Origin: Neptunicoccus cionae
GTDB taxonomy: Bacteria > Pseudomonadota > Alphaproteobacteria > Rhodobacterales > Rhodobacteraceae
Reading direction: 5' to 3'
Assembly: GCF_002860325.1 (NCBI RefSeq)
Contig: NZ_PKOJ01000001.1
Location: 682,001-746,000 of the forward strand
DNA length: 64,000 nucleotides
The stretch's first letter is position 1. Every line of letters begins with the position of its first letter. Positions 52,855-61,441 of this stretch are shown piece by piece. The notes beneath the pieces were generated by a model, which was given only the letters and a program-made list of their open reading frames with translations, did no database searches and was not told the origin of the DNA. A program made the translations under genes and the position numbers.

Positions 52855-53841
52855 ATGCCGATGTCTACGATTCAAATGCTAAAAGCCGCCGAAAAACGTC
52901 TAAAGGGCCATGCACGGCGCACGCCGATGCTGACCTCGCCGTTTCTGGATGAGATCGCAGGTCGGCGGGTGCTGGTAAAGGCGGAATGCCTGCAACACAC
53001 CGGATCGTTCAAATTCCGCGGCGCTTGGTCCGCCATTTCCGCCCTGCCAAAAGATGTGCGGAAAAACGGGGTAATCGCCTATTCTTCGGGAAACCACGCC
53101 CAGGGTGTGGCACTGGCTGCTGCACAGCATAAAATCAAGGCGGTGATCGTTATGCCGTCGGATGCGCCCAAAATCAAAATTGAGAACACTAAGGCGCTGG
53201 GCGCGAAAGTTGTTTTCTACGACCGCGAAACCGGAAGCCGCGAAGAAGCGGCGGAGAAAGCCAATGCTGACGGGGCGCTGACCCTGATCAAACCCTATGA
53301 CGATCCCGAGGTGATTGCAGGACAAGGCAGCACCGGAATAGAGATTGTGTTTCAGGCCAAAGACCTGAAAGTGCGCGATGCCGAGGTGCTTGTTCCGGCT
53401 GGCGGTGGCGGTCTGGCATCGGGGATTGCTCTTGCACTGAAGGAATATGCCGAACTGCTTCGGGTGCGCACCTGTGAGCCGCAGGATTTCGACGACTACG
53501 CCCATTCCCTGCGGGCGGGACGTCCGGTCGTAAACAAGCGCCTTTCCGGTTCTTTGTGCGACGCGATCATTACCCCGACACCGGGTCTTCTGACCTTTCC
53601 TATCCTGAACCGCCTAGCCGGGCCGGGAATGGTTGTGACAGAGGATGAATGTCTGCACGCAATGGCTCTGGCCTTTCACCGTTTGCGCATCGTGCTGGAG
53701 CCGGGTGGCGCTGCGGGGCTTGCCGCTGCACTGTTCCACGGCGATGAAATTGACGGAGACGCGGTGATTGCTGTCGCCACGGGCGGAAATGTAGACAAAG
53801 AGGTGTTTGAAATGGCTCTTTCGAAATTCGGAGACATCTGA
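52855..53841 (+). CDS. Threonine/serine dehydratase-like PLP enzyme
   Basis: A 328-residue fold-type II PLP enzyme of the threonine dehydratase/serine racemase group, without a regulatory C-terminal domain. The Schiff-base Lys53 is in TGSFKFRGA, the substrate loop is SSGNHAQG and the phosphate cup is PAGGGGLASG. The likely reaction is deamination of threonine or serine, or serine racemisation. The start is 52855 or the ATG at 52861. The stop overlaps the next start (TGATG). Confidence 0.87.
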   Translation: MPMSTIQMLKAAEKRLKGHARRTPMLTSPFLDEIAGRRVLVKAECLQHTGSFKFRGAWSAISALPKDVRKNGVIAYSSGNHAQGVALAAAQHKIKAVIVMPSDAPKIKIENTKALGAKVVFYDRETGSREEAAEKANADGALTLIKPYDDPEVIAGQGSTGIEIVFQAKDLKVRDAEVLVPAGGGGLASGIALALKEYAELLRVRTCEPQDFDDYAHSLRAGRPVVNKRLSGSLCDAIITPTPGLLTFPILNRLAGPGMVVTEDECLHAMALAFHRLRIVLEPGGAAGLAAALFHGDEIDGDAVIAVATGGNVDKEVFEMALSKFGDI

Positions 53842-55055
53842 TGCGTTATCCTGATCCCGCGAATGATTTTACCATTGCCAGTTTCAATGTGAAAAACCTG
53901 ATCGGGCCGGATCAGGAGTATTACCGCTTTGAAAGCTACACGCCGGAAGAATATGCGTGGAAAGAGGATTGGTTGGCAGATCAGCTGCTGACCATGAATG
54001 CGGATATTGTCGGGTTTCAGGAAATCTTTGACCGCGCGTCCCTGTCGGCCGTTGTTCGGGAAACCAACGAAAGGGGCGCTGCGGCCAATGCGGATGTGAT
54101 CCCGAGCCGCGACAAGCGGTATCACCGCAAGGCGATCTTCAAAAAGCTGAAATACGAAGGTTACGACAGCAACAGCATTTTCTTTGCCCCCAATGTGTTC
54201 AACGGAGAGCCGGGCAATCGCCGCCCCGGCCTGGCTATGCTGTCCCGTTTCGGGTTTGATGACGAACCCCAGATCGTGCAGGAACTACCGGTTCCCCTGA
54301 CGATCGACTTTCCCCACATCGGCGGCGGAGAGGCGGGGCAATATACGCTGACAAAACTGTCCCGCCCTGTGATCAAGGCGCGCATTCCGGTGAACGGGCA
54401 GGTCATTACTGTGTTCAACTGCCATCTGAAATCCAAACTGGGAGAGTTTATCCGTCCCGAAGGTGCACCCTTTGCGCCCGAAGCCAACCTGCTGAACTAT
54501 GATCCGGTAGGTCGTGCCTTGGGTGAGTTGCGATCCATGTTGCGCCGGACCGCCGAGGCTGCGGTGCTGCGGGAAATGATCGTGGCAGAGTTGAAGGCGG
54601 ATCATCCGGTGTTTGTGCTGGGTGATATGAATGATGGCGATCATGCAGTGTCATCTGCGGTGATCACCGGAGAGCGGCCCTTCAAGAATTATGCGTGGAT
54701 GCGCCGTCATGATGCAGAGCGGCGGAACGACCGCTACACGGATGAAGAAAACATCCAGATCACCGAAGCGATTGAATCTGTGCGCCTGACCAGTGCAGAG
54801 AAGCTGTTCGTGCGTAAATCCCTGCGGGATATGGTCTATACTTCGGCCTTTGGCGGCGTATTTGAAAGCATCGACCAGATCCTGATGTCCCGCCATTTCA
54901 ACCCTGACAACCCCAATGCGATTGGCGGGATGGAGTATTTTTCCGTCTTTAACGATCACCTGACAGACGGCAGCCATGCAGAGGCCCCCTACAACAAACT
55001 GGCCTCCGACCATGGTCAGATCATGGCCCATATGCGGCTGAAACACCGAGTATGA
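53841..55055 (+). CDS. Endonuclease/exonuclease/phosphatase-family protein
   Basis: A 404-residue protein of the EEP (DNase I-like) superfamily. Landmarks: ASFNVKNL, the metal-binding Glu in GFQEIFDRAS, NCHLKSK, GDMNDGD, and the catalytic SDHGQIMAHM at the C-terminus. It could act on nucleic acid, phospholipid or inositol phosphates; no signal peptide is visible. It starts on the stop codon of the dehydratase gene, so the two are translated in tandem, although no functional link is evident. Confidence 0.85.
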   Translation: MRYPDPANDFTIASFNVKNLIGPDQEYYRFESYTPEEYAWKEDWLADQLLTMNADIVGFQEIFDRASLSAVVRETNERGAAANADVIPSRDKRYHRKAIFKKLKYEGYDSNSIFFAPNVFNGEPGNRRPGLAMLSRFGFDDEPQIVQELPVPLTIDFPHIGGGEAGQYTLTKLSRPVIKARIPVNGQVITVFNCHLKSKLGEFIRPEGAPFAPEANLLNYDPVGRALGELRSMLRRTAEAAVLREMIVAELKADHPVFVLGDMNDGDHAVSSAVITGERPFKNYAWMRRHDAERRNDRYTDEENIQITEAIESVRLTSAEKLFVRKSLRDMVYTSAFGGVFESIDQILMSRHFNPDNPNAIGGMEYFSVFNDHLTDGSHAEAPYNKLASDHGQIMAHMRLKHRV

Positions 55056-55100
55056 TCTTGTAAGGATCTGAAATATAACAATTTAATATCGCGACTATAA

Positions 55101-55136
55101 AACGGGCAGGGCGCGGGCGCTGCCCGTTTTTTCAGC
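55101..55136 (+). terminator. Rho-independent terminator before preT
   Basis: Stem AAACGGGCAG (55101-55110) and CTGCCCGTTT (55121-55130), loop of ten bases, followed by TTT. It ends the dehydratase-nuclease transcript 46 bp after the stop. Confidence 0.87.
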
Positions 55137-55219
55137 ATTTCTTGAAAATTTTACCAATTGATAAATAAAAAGACCTGTGCAAGGGTTTGAGTCTACCGAA
55201 GTTTTAACAGGGACTAGGC

Positions 55220-56560
55220 ATGGGAAACTCTCCACATACGGATGGAATTGTAGCGGGCCGCATCAGCGCGGACGCCGTGGCGGACAATTTCAGCGACTTG
55301 CATCCGCCACTTGACGATCACGAAGCACTGGTGGCGGCGGACCGCTGTTATTTCTGCTATGATGCGCCCTGCCAGACGGCCTGTCCAACGTCGATTGATA
55401 TTCCGTTGTTCATCCGCCAGATCGCAACCGGCACTGCGGAATCCGCTGCCGAGACAATCTTCGAGCAAAACATTTTGGGAGGAATGTGCGCGCGGGTCTG
55501 TCCGACAGAAACCCTGTGTGAAGAGGTCTGCGTGCGCGAGGTCGCCGAAGGCAAGCCGGTTCTGATCGGTCAGTTGCAGCGTTATGCCACCGACAAGGTG
55601 ATGGCGCAGGGCAAGCATCCATTCACCCGCGCCGCCCCGACCGGAAAATCCGTTGCGGTTGTCGGTGCAGGCCCGGCCGGTCTGTCTGCCGCGCACCGTC
55701 TGGCGATGCTGGGCCATGATGTGGTGATGTTTGACGCACGCCCTAAAGGGGGCGGTCTGAACGAATACGGGATTGCGGCCTATAAATCTGTCGAAGGTTT
55801 CGCACAGGCCGAAGTGGACTGGCTGCTGCAAATCGGTGGCATCGAAATCCGCTACGAACAGAAGCTGGGAGAGAGCATCACGCTGGAAACCTTGCAAGGC
55901 CAGTATGATGCAGTGTTCCTCGGGGTTGGTCTTGGCGGCGTGAATGCGCTGCGGGCCGAAGGTGAAGACAAAGAGGGCGTGCGCGATGCGGTGGATTTCA
56001 TCGCGGAACTGCGACAGGCCGATGATCTGACCAAACTGCCGGTAGGCCGCCGCGTGGTGGTGATCGGTGGCGGGATGACAGCCATTGACGCTGCTGTGCA
56101 ATCCAAGCTGCTGGGCGCACAGGATGTGACAGTAGCCTATCGCCGCGACAAATCCGCGATGGGTGCCTCGGAGTTCGAACAGGTGCTGGCCACCAGCCAT
56201 GGCGTGCGGATCGAATTCAACGCACAGCCTGTCCGTGTTTTGGGCAACGGCAAGGTGAGGGGCGTGGAATTTGCCCGCACCACCAGTGCAGGCGGAGAAT
56301 TGACCCCGACTGGCGAGACCTTCGAGATTCCTGCGGATCAGGTGTTTAAGGCCATTGGCCAGACCCTGACCACAGATGCAGGTCTGACGGTTGAGCGGGG
56401 CAAGATTGCGGTTTCCGAAACGGGTCGTACTTCTGTGACCGGCGTCTGGGCTGGGGGCGACTGTGCCAGCGGCGGCGACGACCTGACCGTGACCGCCGTG
56501 GCCGAGGGCCGCGATGCGGCAATGGATATTCACGCAACACTTATGGGAAAGGGAGCGTAA
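55220..56560 (+). CDS. preT: NAD-dependent dihydropyrimidine dehydrogenase, PreT subunit
   Basis: A 446-residue flavoprotein with Fe-S clusters. The N-terminus holds two Cys groups, CYFCYDAPCQTACP and CARVCPTETLCEEVC, followed by a GltD-like FAD/NAD domain: VVGAGPAGLSAAHRLAMLGHDV, VVIGGGMTAIDAAVQSKLLGA and GVWAGGDCASGGDDLTVTAVAEGR. It passes electrons from NADH to PreA, which reduces uracil and thymine to the dihydro forms. The start follows AGGG. preA follows after 2 bp. A terminator in front shows that preT has its own promoter. Confidence 0.93.
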   Translation: MGNSPHTDGIVAGRISADAVADNFSDLHPPLDDHEALVAADRCYFCYDAPCQTACPTSIDIPLFIRQIATGTAESAAETIFEQNILGGMCARVCPTETLCEEVCVREVAEGKPVLIGQLQRYATDKVMAQGKHPFTRAAPTGKSVAVVGAGPAGLSAAHRLAMLGHDVVMFDARPKGGGLNEYGIAAYKSVEGFAQAEVDWLLQIGGIEIRYEQKLGESITLETLQGQYDAVFLGVGLGGVNALRAEGEDKEGVRDAVDFIAELRQADDLTKLPVGRRVVVIGGGMTAIDAAVQSKLLGAQDVTVAYRRDKSAMGASEFEQVLATSHGVRIEFNAQPVRVLGNGKVRGVEFARTTSAGGELTPTGETFEIPADQVFKAIGQTLTTDAGLTVERGKIAVSETGRTSVTGVWAGGDCASGGDDLTVTAVAEGRDAAMDIHATLMGKGA

Positions 56561-56562
56561 CA

Positions 56563-57867
56563 ATGGCTGATCTGAGAAGCGAATTTGTAGGCATTAAATC
56601 CCCGAACCCGTTCTGGCTGGCCTCTGCCCCGCCGACCGACAAGGAATACAACGTCCGCCGCGCCTATGAAGCGGGCTGGGGTGGTGTGGTCTGGAAGACT
56701 TTGGGCGAAGAAGGCCCGCCGGTGGTCAATGTAAACGGTCCCCGCTATGGCGCGATATTTGGGGCGGACCGGCGCTTGCTGGGCCTGAACAACATCGAGT
56801 TGATCACCGACCGGCCCCTGCAGCAGAACCTGCGGGAAATCAAGGCGGTGAAGCGGGACTATCCCGACCGTGCGCTGGTGGTGTCCCTTATGGTACCCTG
56901 CGAGGAAGAGGCGTGGAAAGCCATCCTGCCGGTGGTGGAAGAAACCGGCGCTGACGGGATCGAGCTAAACTTTGGCTGCCCGCACGGCATGGCCGAACGG
57001 GGTATGGGGTCCGCCGTGGGGCAGGTGCCGGAATATATCGAAATGGTCACACGCTGGTGCAAGCAGAACACACGTATGCCGGTCATCGTGAAACTGACAC
57101 CTAATATCACCGATGTGCGCTATCCCGCACAGGCAGCGAAGCGGGGCGGGGCGGACGCGGTCAGCCTGATCAACACGATCAATTCGATCACCAGCGTAAA
57201 TCTGGACAGTTTCGCGCCGGAACCCACCATTGACGGCAAGGGCTCTCATGGCGGGTATTGCGGTCCGGCGGTGAAGCCGATCGCAATGAATATGGTCGCG
57301 GAAATCGCCCGCAGCCCTGAAACCGCCGGTCTGCCTATGTCCGGCATCGGCGGCATCACCACATGGCGCGATGCGGCAGAGTTCATGTCACTTGGTTGTG
57401 GCAATGTGCAGGTCTGTACCGCGGCGATGACCTACGGGTTCAAGGTGGTGCAGGAAATGATCAGCGGCCTTGGCCAGTGGATGGACGAAAAGGGCCATAG
57501 CAGCATCGACGATTTTGTCGGCCGTGCGGTTCCGAACGTGCGCGACTGGCAGCATCTGAACCTGAACCATGTGACCAAGGCACGGATCAGTCAGGACGAC
57601 TGCATCAAATGCGGCCGCTGCTATGCGGCCTGCGAAGACACCTCCCATCAGGCGATTTCCATGTCGGCGGATCGCGTGTTCGAGGTAATGGACGACGAAT
57701 GCGTGGCCTGTAATCTCTGCGTGAATGTCTGTCCCGTGGAAGGCTGCATCACCATGGAAACACTGGAACCCGGAATGGTGGATGAACGCACGGGGCAGGT
57801 TGTGTCGGGCGAGCATGGCGACTGGACCACACATCCCAACAACCCGAGCGTTGTTGCTGCCGAGTAA
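56563..57867 (+). CDS. preA: NAD-dependent dihydropyrimidine dehydrogenase, PreA subunit
   Basis: A 434-residue protein. Residues 1-320 are a dihydroorotate-dehydrogenase-like FMN barrel (NPFWLASAPPTDKEYNVRRAYEAGWGG, IELNFGCPHGMAERGMGSAVGQ, SGIGGITTWRDAAEFMSLG). The C-terminus has two 4Fe-4S motifs, CIKCGRCYAAC and CVACNLCVNVCPVEGC. It catalyses the first step of reductive pyrimidine breakdown together with PreT. GGGAG precedes the ATG, 2 bp after preT. Confidence 0.95.
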   Translation: MADLRSEFVGIKSPNPFWLASAPPTDKEYNVRRAYEAGWGGVVWKTLGEEGPPVVNVNGPRYGAIFGADRRLLGLNNIELITDRPLQQNLREIKAVKRDYPDRALVVSLMVPCEEEAWKAILPVVEETGADGIELNFGCPHGMAERGMGSAVGQVPEYIEMVTRWCKQNTRMPVIVKLTPNITDVRYPAQAAKRGGADAVSLINTINSITSVNLDSFAPEPTIDGKGSHGGYCGPAVKPIAMNMVAEIARSPETAGLPMSGIGGITTWRDAAEFMSLGCGNVQVCTAAMTYGFKVVQEMISGLGQWMDEKGHSSIDDFVGRAVPNVRDWQHLNLNHVTKARISQDDCIKCGRCYAACEDTSHQAISMSADRVFEVMDDECVACNLCVNVCPVEGCITMETLEPGMVDERTGQVVSGEHGDWTTHPNNPSVVAAE

Positions 57868-57895
57868 GGATCGAGTATTTATCGGAACATTGAAG

Positions 57896-57924
57896 CGGGG
57901 TGCCTTGGCGCCCCGTTTTATTTT
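57896..57924. terminator. Rho-independent terminator after preA
   Basis: Stem CGGGGTGCC (57896-57904) and GGCGCCCCG (57907-57915) with one G-T pair, followed by TTTTATTTT. It lies 28 bp after the preA stop and overlaps the end of the convergent M50 gene. Confidence 0.82.
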
Positions 57925-58607
57925 GTCAGGGCGATGTTGCTGGGGCTGCGCAAGGCGTAGCGGAACACGAGGAAAATGCACCAGAGACTGATCGCGAGCC
58001 AGAGCGCGCCCCACAGGACTGTCGCACCGCCAAATTCCTCGGCCAGCATACGTGCGTCCGAACGGGCCGCAGCGCCGCGGATCGTGTCTGCGAAAATATC
58101 GTAAGGCACATAGATCAAGCTGGTGGCCCCGATCAGGCGCAACAGGAAGTCGCTGAAGGAGGGGCGCAGCCAGTATGCAACCGCGAGAAGGGCTGCGGCT
58201 GTGCCAAAACCGAAGGCCAGCGCGAACAGGCTGCGCACGTAAAGGAGGGTAATGCAGGCGATGATCGCGCCGAGTGTGCCAAGGCTCCAGCGGTCCCAAT
58301 TGGTGCGCACCGCCAGCAGGAACAGCGCCGCCCCGATCAACAGGGACCCGAGGTATCCGGCGGACAGGGTAATGAAACGGCTGCCGCCCCGGCTGTGAAC
58401 ATGGCCGGATTCATTGGCGTTGATTGCGAACTCTACGACCGTGCCACCGGTGAGGATCGTCGCAGCGGCATGAGCGGATTCGTGGAAGAAAACGGTCAGC
58501 AATCGCAAGGGCAGCAAAACAGGTGTGCGCCAGAAAGCAAAGACCAGCGCCACCAGCAGCAACAATTGCCAGTGGTCGCGCAGGAAGGCTTTTGCCTTAG
58601 ATGTCAT
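57918..58607 (-). CDS. M50-type membrane metallopeptidase
   Basis: A 229-residue protein with about six transmembrane helices. The zinc motif HESAH is at residues 42-46 (FFHESAHAAATILTGGTVVEF), typical of the M50B-like family (PF13398 type). A NESGHVHSRGGSRFITLSAGYLGS stretch follows, also typical. The family does intramembrane proteolysis, though no substrate is known for this branch. Its start overlaps the stop of the RutR-like gene by 11 bp, so the two are translationally coupled, which is an unexpected pairing. Confidence 0.82.
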   Translation of the reverse strand: MTSKAKAFLRDHWQLLLLVALVFAFWRTPVLLPLRLLTVFFHESAHAAATILTGGTVVEFAINANESGHVHSRGGSRFITLSAGYLGSLLIGAALFLLAVRTNWDRWSLGTLGAIIACITLLYVRSLFALAFGFGTAAALLAVAYWLRPSFSDFLLRLIGATSLIYVPYDIFADTIRGAAARSDARMLAEEFGGATVLWGALWLAISLWCIFLVFRYALRSPSNIALTK

Positions 58608-59238
58608 GATCCGCGCGCGGCGTCAGCATGCTGCGAAACAGACGGTCGAGATGGGTTTGCGCGGTGGCAAACCGGTCCGCGCCTGATTCTCCGAGAACGG
58701 CCTGCACCTGCACATCGAAATCCGCATAATGCTGGGTGGTTGACCAGATGGAGAAAATCAGGTGGTGCGGATCAAGGGGCGCGATCTTGCCTTCGTCGAT
58801 CCAGCTTTGGATCAGACGGCATTTTTCATCCGTGAGGGATTTGAGCGGCCCTTGCAGATCTGCAAGTATATTGGGCGCGCCTTGCAGGATTTCGTTGGCA
58901 AACAGGCGGCTTTCACGGGGATAATCCCGCGACATTTCCAGCTTGCGGGTCACATAGGCGCAGATTTCATCTACCGGATTATCGCTTTCGCCCAGATGTT
59001 CCAGCGGTTCCAGCCATGTGTGCAGCAAACGGTCCAGCAGCACACCGTGGATCGCTTCCTTGCCGTCGAAATAATACAGGATATTGGGCTTGGACAGACC
59101 CGCCTGCGCTGCGATCTGGTCAATCGTGGAACCGCGAAAGCCGTAGGTGGAAAAGACCTCTAGCGCTGCATCGAGGATCTGTTTGGTTTTCTGGCGCTGG
59201 ATTCGGGTGTTGCCTTTGGTGGAAGCTGCGCGTGCCAT
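58597..59238 (-). CDS. RutR-like TetR-family regulator 1
   Basis: A 213-residue regulator very similar in layout to E. coli RutR: TKQILDAALEVFSTYGFRGSTIDQIAAQAGLSKPNILYYFDGKEAI for DNA binding, LEMSRDYPRESRLFANEILQGAPNILADL, and IFSIWSTTQHYADFDVQVQAV in the ligand domain. RutR senses uracil/thymine and controls pyrimidine use. Its position between preTA and the dihydropyrimidinase genes supports the same job. It lies 37 bp downstream of the second regulator's stop on the same strand and is coupled to the M50 gene. Confidence 0.85.
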   Translation of the reverse strand: MARAASTKGNTRIQRQKTKQILDAALEVFSTYGFRGSTIDQIAAQAGLSKPNILYYFDGKEAIHGVLLDRLLHTWLEPLEHLGESDNPVDEICAYVTRKLEMSRDYPRESRLFANEILQGAPNILADLQGPLKSLTDEKCRLIQSWIDEGKIAPLDPHHLIFSIWSTTQHYADFDVQVQAVLGESGADRFATAQTHLDRLFRSMLTPRADHDI

Positions 59239-59275
59239 AGTCTGGTGCCTTGTGTCTTGGGACGGAACCTAAAGG

Positions 59276-59911
59276 TCAGGAAGAGACCCCGATCCCCTTC
59301 AAAATAATTTTTTTGACGGATTCCTTTGCCGCATTCCATTCACTTTCGGAAAGGGGAGTATTGCGGTTCAGGGTCTGTATCTGGTGGCCGAAATCGGCGT
59401 AATGCTGTGTCGTTGCCCAGATCATGTAAAGCAGGTGTCGCGGGCTGATCGGGTCCATCAACCCCGCAGCGATCCAGGCATCTATCGCCTGAATGCGGGA
59501 GTTGGTCCATTCTACCAGTGTGGTTTCGAGGTAATCCTGAATGATCGGCGCGCCGTGCATCACTTCAGAGGCCCATACTTTCGAACCTGCGGGACGGGTG
59601 CGGCTGATCTCCATTTTGGCGTCGATATAGGCACCGATCCCTTCGGCTGGGCCGTCGGATTCTTCAAAGCTGCCAGCGGCTTGCAGCCAGACGTCAAAAA
59701 TGTTGGAAACCACCTGCCGGTAAAGTTCTTCTTTTGTTGAAAAATAATAGTGCACATTGGCTTTGGGCAGCTGCGCCGCATCTGCAATTAGTTGCATGGT
59801 TGCGCCGCCAAACCCTTCCTCCGCAAAGACTTTCTCTGCTGCCTGCAAAATAACCACTTCTTTTTCGCGGCGCTTATTTTGTTTGCGGGCAGGGGCAGTA
59901 TCTGGGTTCAT
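59276..59911 (-). CDS. RutR-like TetR-family regulator 2
   Basis: A 211-residue paralog of the regulator at 58597. DNA-binding part: EVVILQAAEKVFAEEGFGGATMQLIADAAQLPKANVHYYFSTKEELY; ligand part: MEISRTRPAGSKVWASEVMHGAPIIQDYLE and LYMIWATTQHYADFGHQIQTL. The WATTQHYADF segment matches RutR. Its start is next to two RutR-type palindromes shared with the divergent amidohydrolase gene, so it is the first candidate for binding there. Which of the two paralogs senses pyrimidine is open. Confidence 0.85.
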   Translation of the reverse strand: MNPDTAPARKQNKRREKEVVILQAAEKVFAEEGFGGATMQLIADAAQLPKANVHYYFSTKEELYRQVVSNIFDVWLQAAGSFEESDGPAEGIGAYIDAKMEISRTRPAGSKVWASEVMHGAPIIQDYLETTLVEWTNSRIQAIDAWIAAGLMDPISPRHLLYMIWATTQHYADFGHQIQTLNRNTPLSESEWNAAKESVKKIILKGIGVSS

Positions 59912-59933
59912 TCAAAGCACTTTCAGAAATTTC

Positions 59934-59980
59934 TTGACCGAATGGTCAGGGTGCATCCATAGTCTTGACCATATGGTCAG
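59934..59980. promoter_or_regulatory. Two RutR-box-like palindromes
   Basis: TTGACCGAATGGTCAG (59934-59949) and TTGACCATATGGTCAG (59965-59980) lie in the divergent gap between regulator 2 (start 59911) and the amidohydrolase (start 60020), centres 31 bp apart (about three helical turns). The E. coli RutR site is TTGACCANNTGGTCAA; the second box differs at one base and the first at two. They probably govern both directions and respond to uracil or thymine. Confidence 0.85.
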
Positions 59981-60019
59981 AAAAAGACCAGCGCAAGATG
60001 CATGACAGGGAGAAGACTC

Positions 60020-61270
60020 ATGGCGGCACCAGCTAGCAACCTCCGGATTAACGCCGATCGGCTGTGGGACAGCCTGATGGAGATGGCCAAAATCGGGCCT
60101 GGCGTTGCGGGCGGGAACAACCGGCAAACCCTGACCGATGAAGATGGCGAAGGGCGCGCCCTGTTCCAGAAATGGTGCGAAGCGGCAGGCTGCAGCATGG
60201 GGCTCGACACGATGGGCAATATGTTCGCGCGCTATGAAGGCACTGATCCTGACGCGCTGCCGGTTTATGTGGGATCGCACCTTGATACCCAGCCCACGGG
60301 TGGAAAATACGATGGTATTCTCGGGGTGCTCGGCGGTTTGGAAATCCTGCGCTCGATGAATGATCTGGGCGTAAAGACGAAGCATCCGATTGTGGTGACA
60401 AACTGGACCAATGAGGAAGGCACACGTTTTGCCCCAGCGATGCTGGCCTCCGGCGTTTTTGCCGGAATGCACACGCAAGAATGGGCTTACGACCGCGAAG
60501 ACGCCGAAGGTCTGAAGTTCGGGGATGAGTTGGAGCGGATCGGTTGGAAGGGCGACGAGCCTGTGGGCGAACGCAAGATGCACGCATTCTTCGAGTTGCA
60601 CATAGAACAGGGGCCGATTCTGGAAGCAGAGGGCAAGGACATCGGCGTTGTCACCCACGGGCAGGGTCTGTCTTGGACGCAAGTCACTGTGACAGGCAAG
60701 GACGCCCATACCGGCAGCACCCCGATGCCCATGCGCAAGAACGCAGGGCTTGGCATGGCGCGGATGCTGGAAAAGGTGGAAGAAATAGCTTGGTCCCATA
60801 AACCCGATGCCGTGGGCGCAGCGGGACATATCGACGTTTACCCCAACTCGCGCAATGTGATTCCGGGCAAGGTGGTGTTCACGGTTGATTTCCGCTCGCC
60901 CCAGCTTGACGTGATCGAAGATATGGAGACCCGTTTCAAAGCCGAGGCGCAAAAGATTGCCGATGATATGGGCCTTGGTGTGGCATTTGAAAAAGTCGGC
61001 GGCTTTGATCCGGTGGAATTTGACGAAGGCTGCGTCACAGCTGTGCGCAATGCGGCGGAACGGCTCGGCTATTCCCACCGCAACATCGTCTCCGGTGCAG
61101 GGCATGATGCCTGCTGGATCAACCGCATGGCCCCGACCGCGATGGTGATGTGCCCCTGTGTGGACGGGCTGAGCCATAACGAAGCGGAAGAGATTTCCAA
61201 GGAATGGGCTGCGGCTGGCGCGGATGTGCTGATGCACGCGGTGCTGGAGACCGCGGAAGTTCAGGGCTGA
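60020..61270 (+). CDS. M20-type carbamoyl-amino-acid hydrolase (probable beta-ureidopropionase)
   Basis: A 416-residue zinc amidohydrolase of the allantoate/N-carbamoyl-amino-acid hydrolase family. Metal site and fold motifs: GSHLDTQPTGGKYDGILGVLGGLE, TNWTNEEGTRFAPAM, ELHIEQGPILE, KDAHTGSTPM and the late His in SGAGHDACW. In this context it would cleave N-carbamoyl-beta-alanine to beta-alanine, CO2 and ammonia. The ATG at 60020 follows GGGAGAAG; an earlier ATG at 60002 lacks a site. It is the first gene after the RutR-type boxes. Confidence 0.88.
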   Translation: MAAPASNLRINADRLWDSLMEMAKIGPGVAGGNNRQTLTDEDGEGRALFQKWCEAAGCSMGLDTMGNMFARYEGTDPDALPVYVGSHLDTQPTGGKYDGILGVLGGLEILRSMNDLGVKTKHPIVVTNWTNEEGTRFAPAMLASGVFAGMHTQEWAYDREDAEGLKFGDELERIGWKGDEPVGERKMHAFFELHIEQGPILEAEGKDIGVVTHGQGLSWTQVTVTGKDAHTGSTPMPMRKNAGLGMARMLEKVEEIAWSHKPDAVGAAGHIDVYPNSRNVIPGKVVFTVDFRSPQLDVIEDMETRFKAEAQKIADDMGLGVAFEKVGGFDPVEFDEGCVTAVRNAAERLGYSHRNIVSGAGHDACWINRMAPTAMVMCPCVDGLSHNEAEEISKEWAAAGADVLMHAVLETAEVQG

Positions 61271-61345
61271 AACGCCCAAACCGATAGCCTCGCGGTGAGG
61301 GAGCCGAAGAGGGGAAGATTGACGAAACGAAGAAAGCAATCCGCA

Positions 61346-61441
61346 ATGGCAGAAAGTAACGGGACTCGATCCGATGCCGATCTGCATATGGCTCCAGCCA
61401 AGGGCCGATACGGTGCGGAAAAACAGGGAGAAAAAAAATGA
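61346..61441 (+). CDS. Possible 31-residue ORF overlapping the dihydropyrimidinase start
   Basis: A short hydrophilic frame (MAESNGTRSD start) ends in a stop that overlaps the dihydropyrimidinase ATG (AAATGA, 61438-61441). The ribosome site in front is weak and the composition is Lys/Arg/Gly-rich without family features. It may be chance, or a coupling leader. Confidence 0.2.
   Translation: MAESNGTRSDADLHMAPAKGRYGAEKQGEKK

Noticed and set aside
55137-55219. RutR box in front of preT
   Set aside because: Only a loose CCAATTG stretch is present; it does not match TTGACC-N4-GGTCA.
55214-56563. 449-codon minus-strand frame opposite preT
   Set aside because: Shadow of preT with no recognisable protein features.
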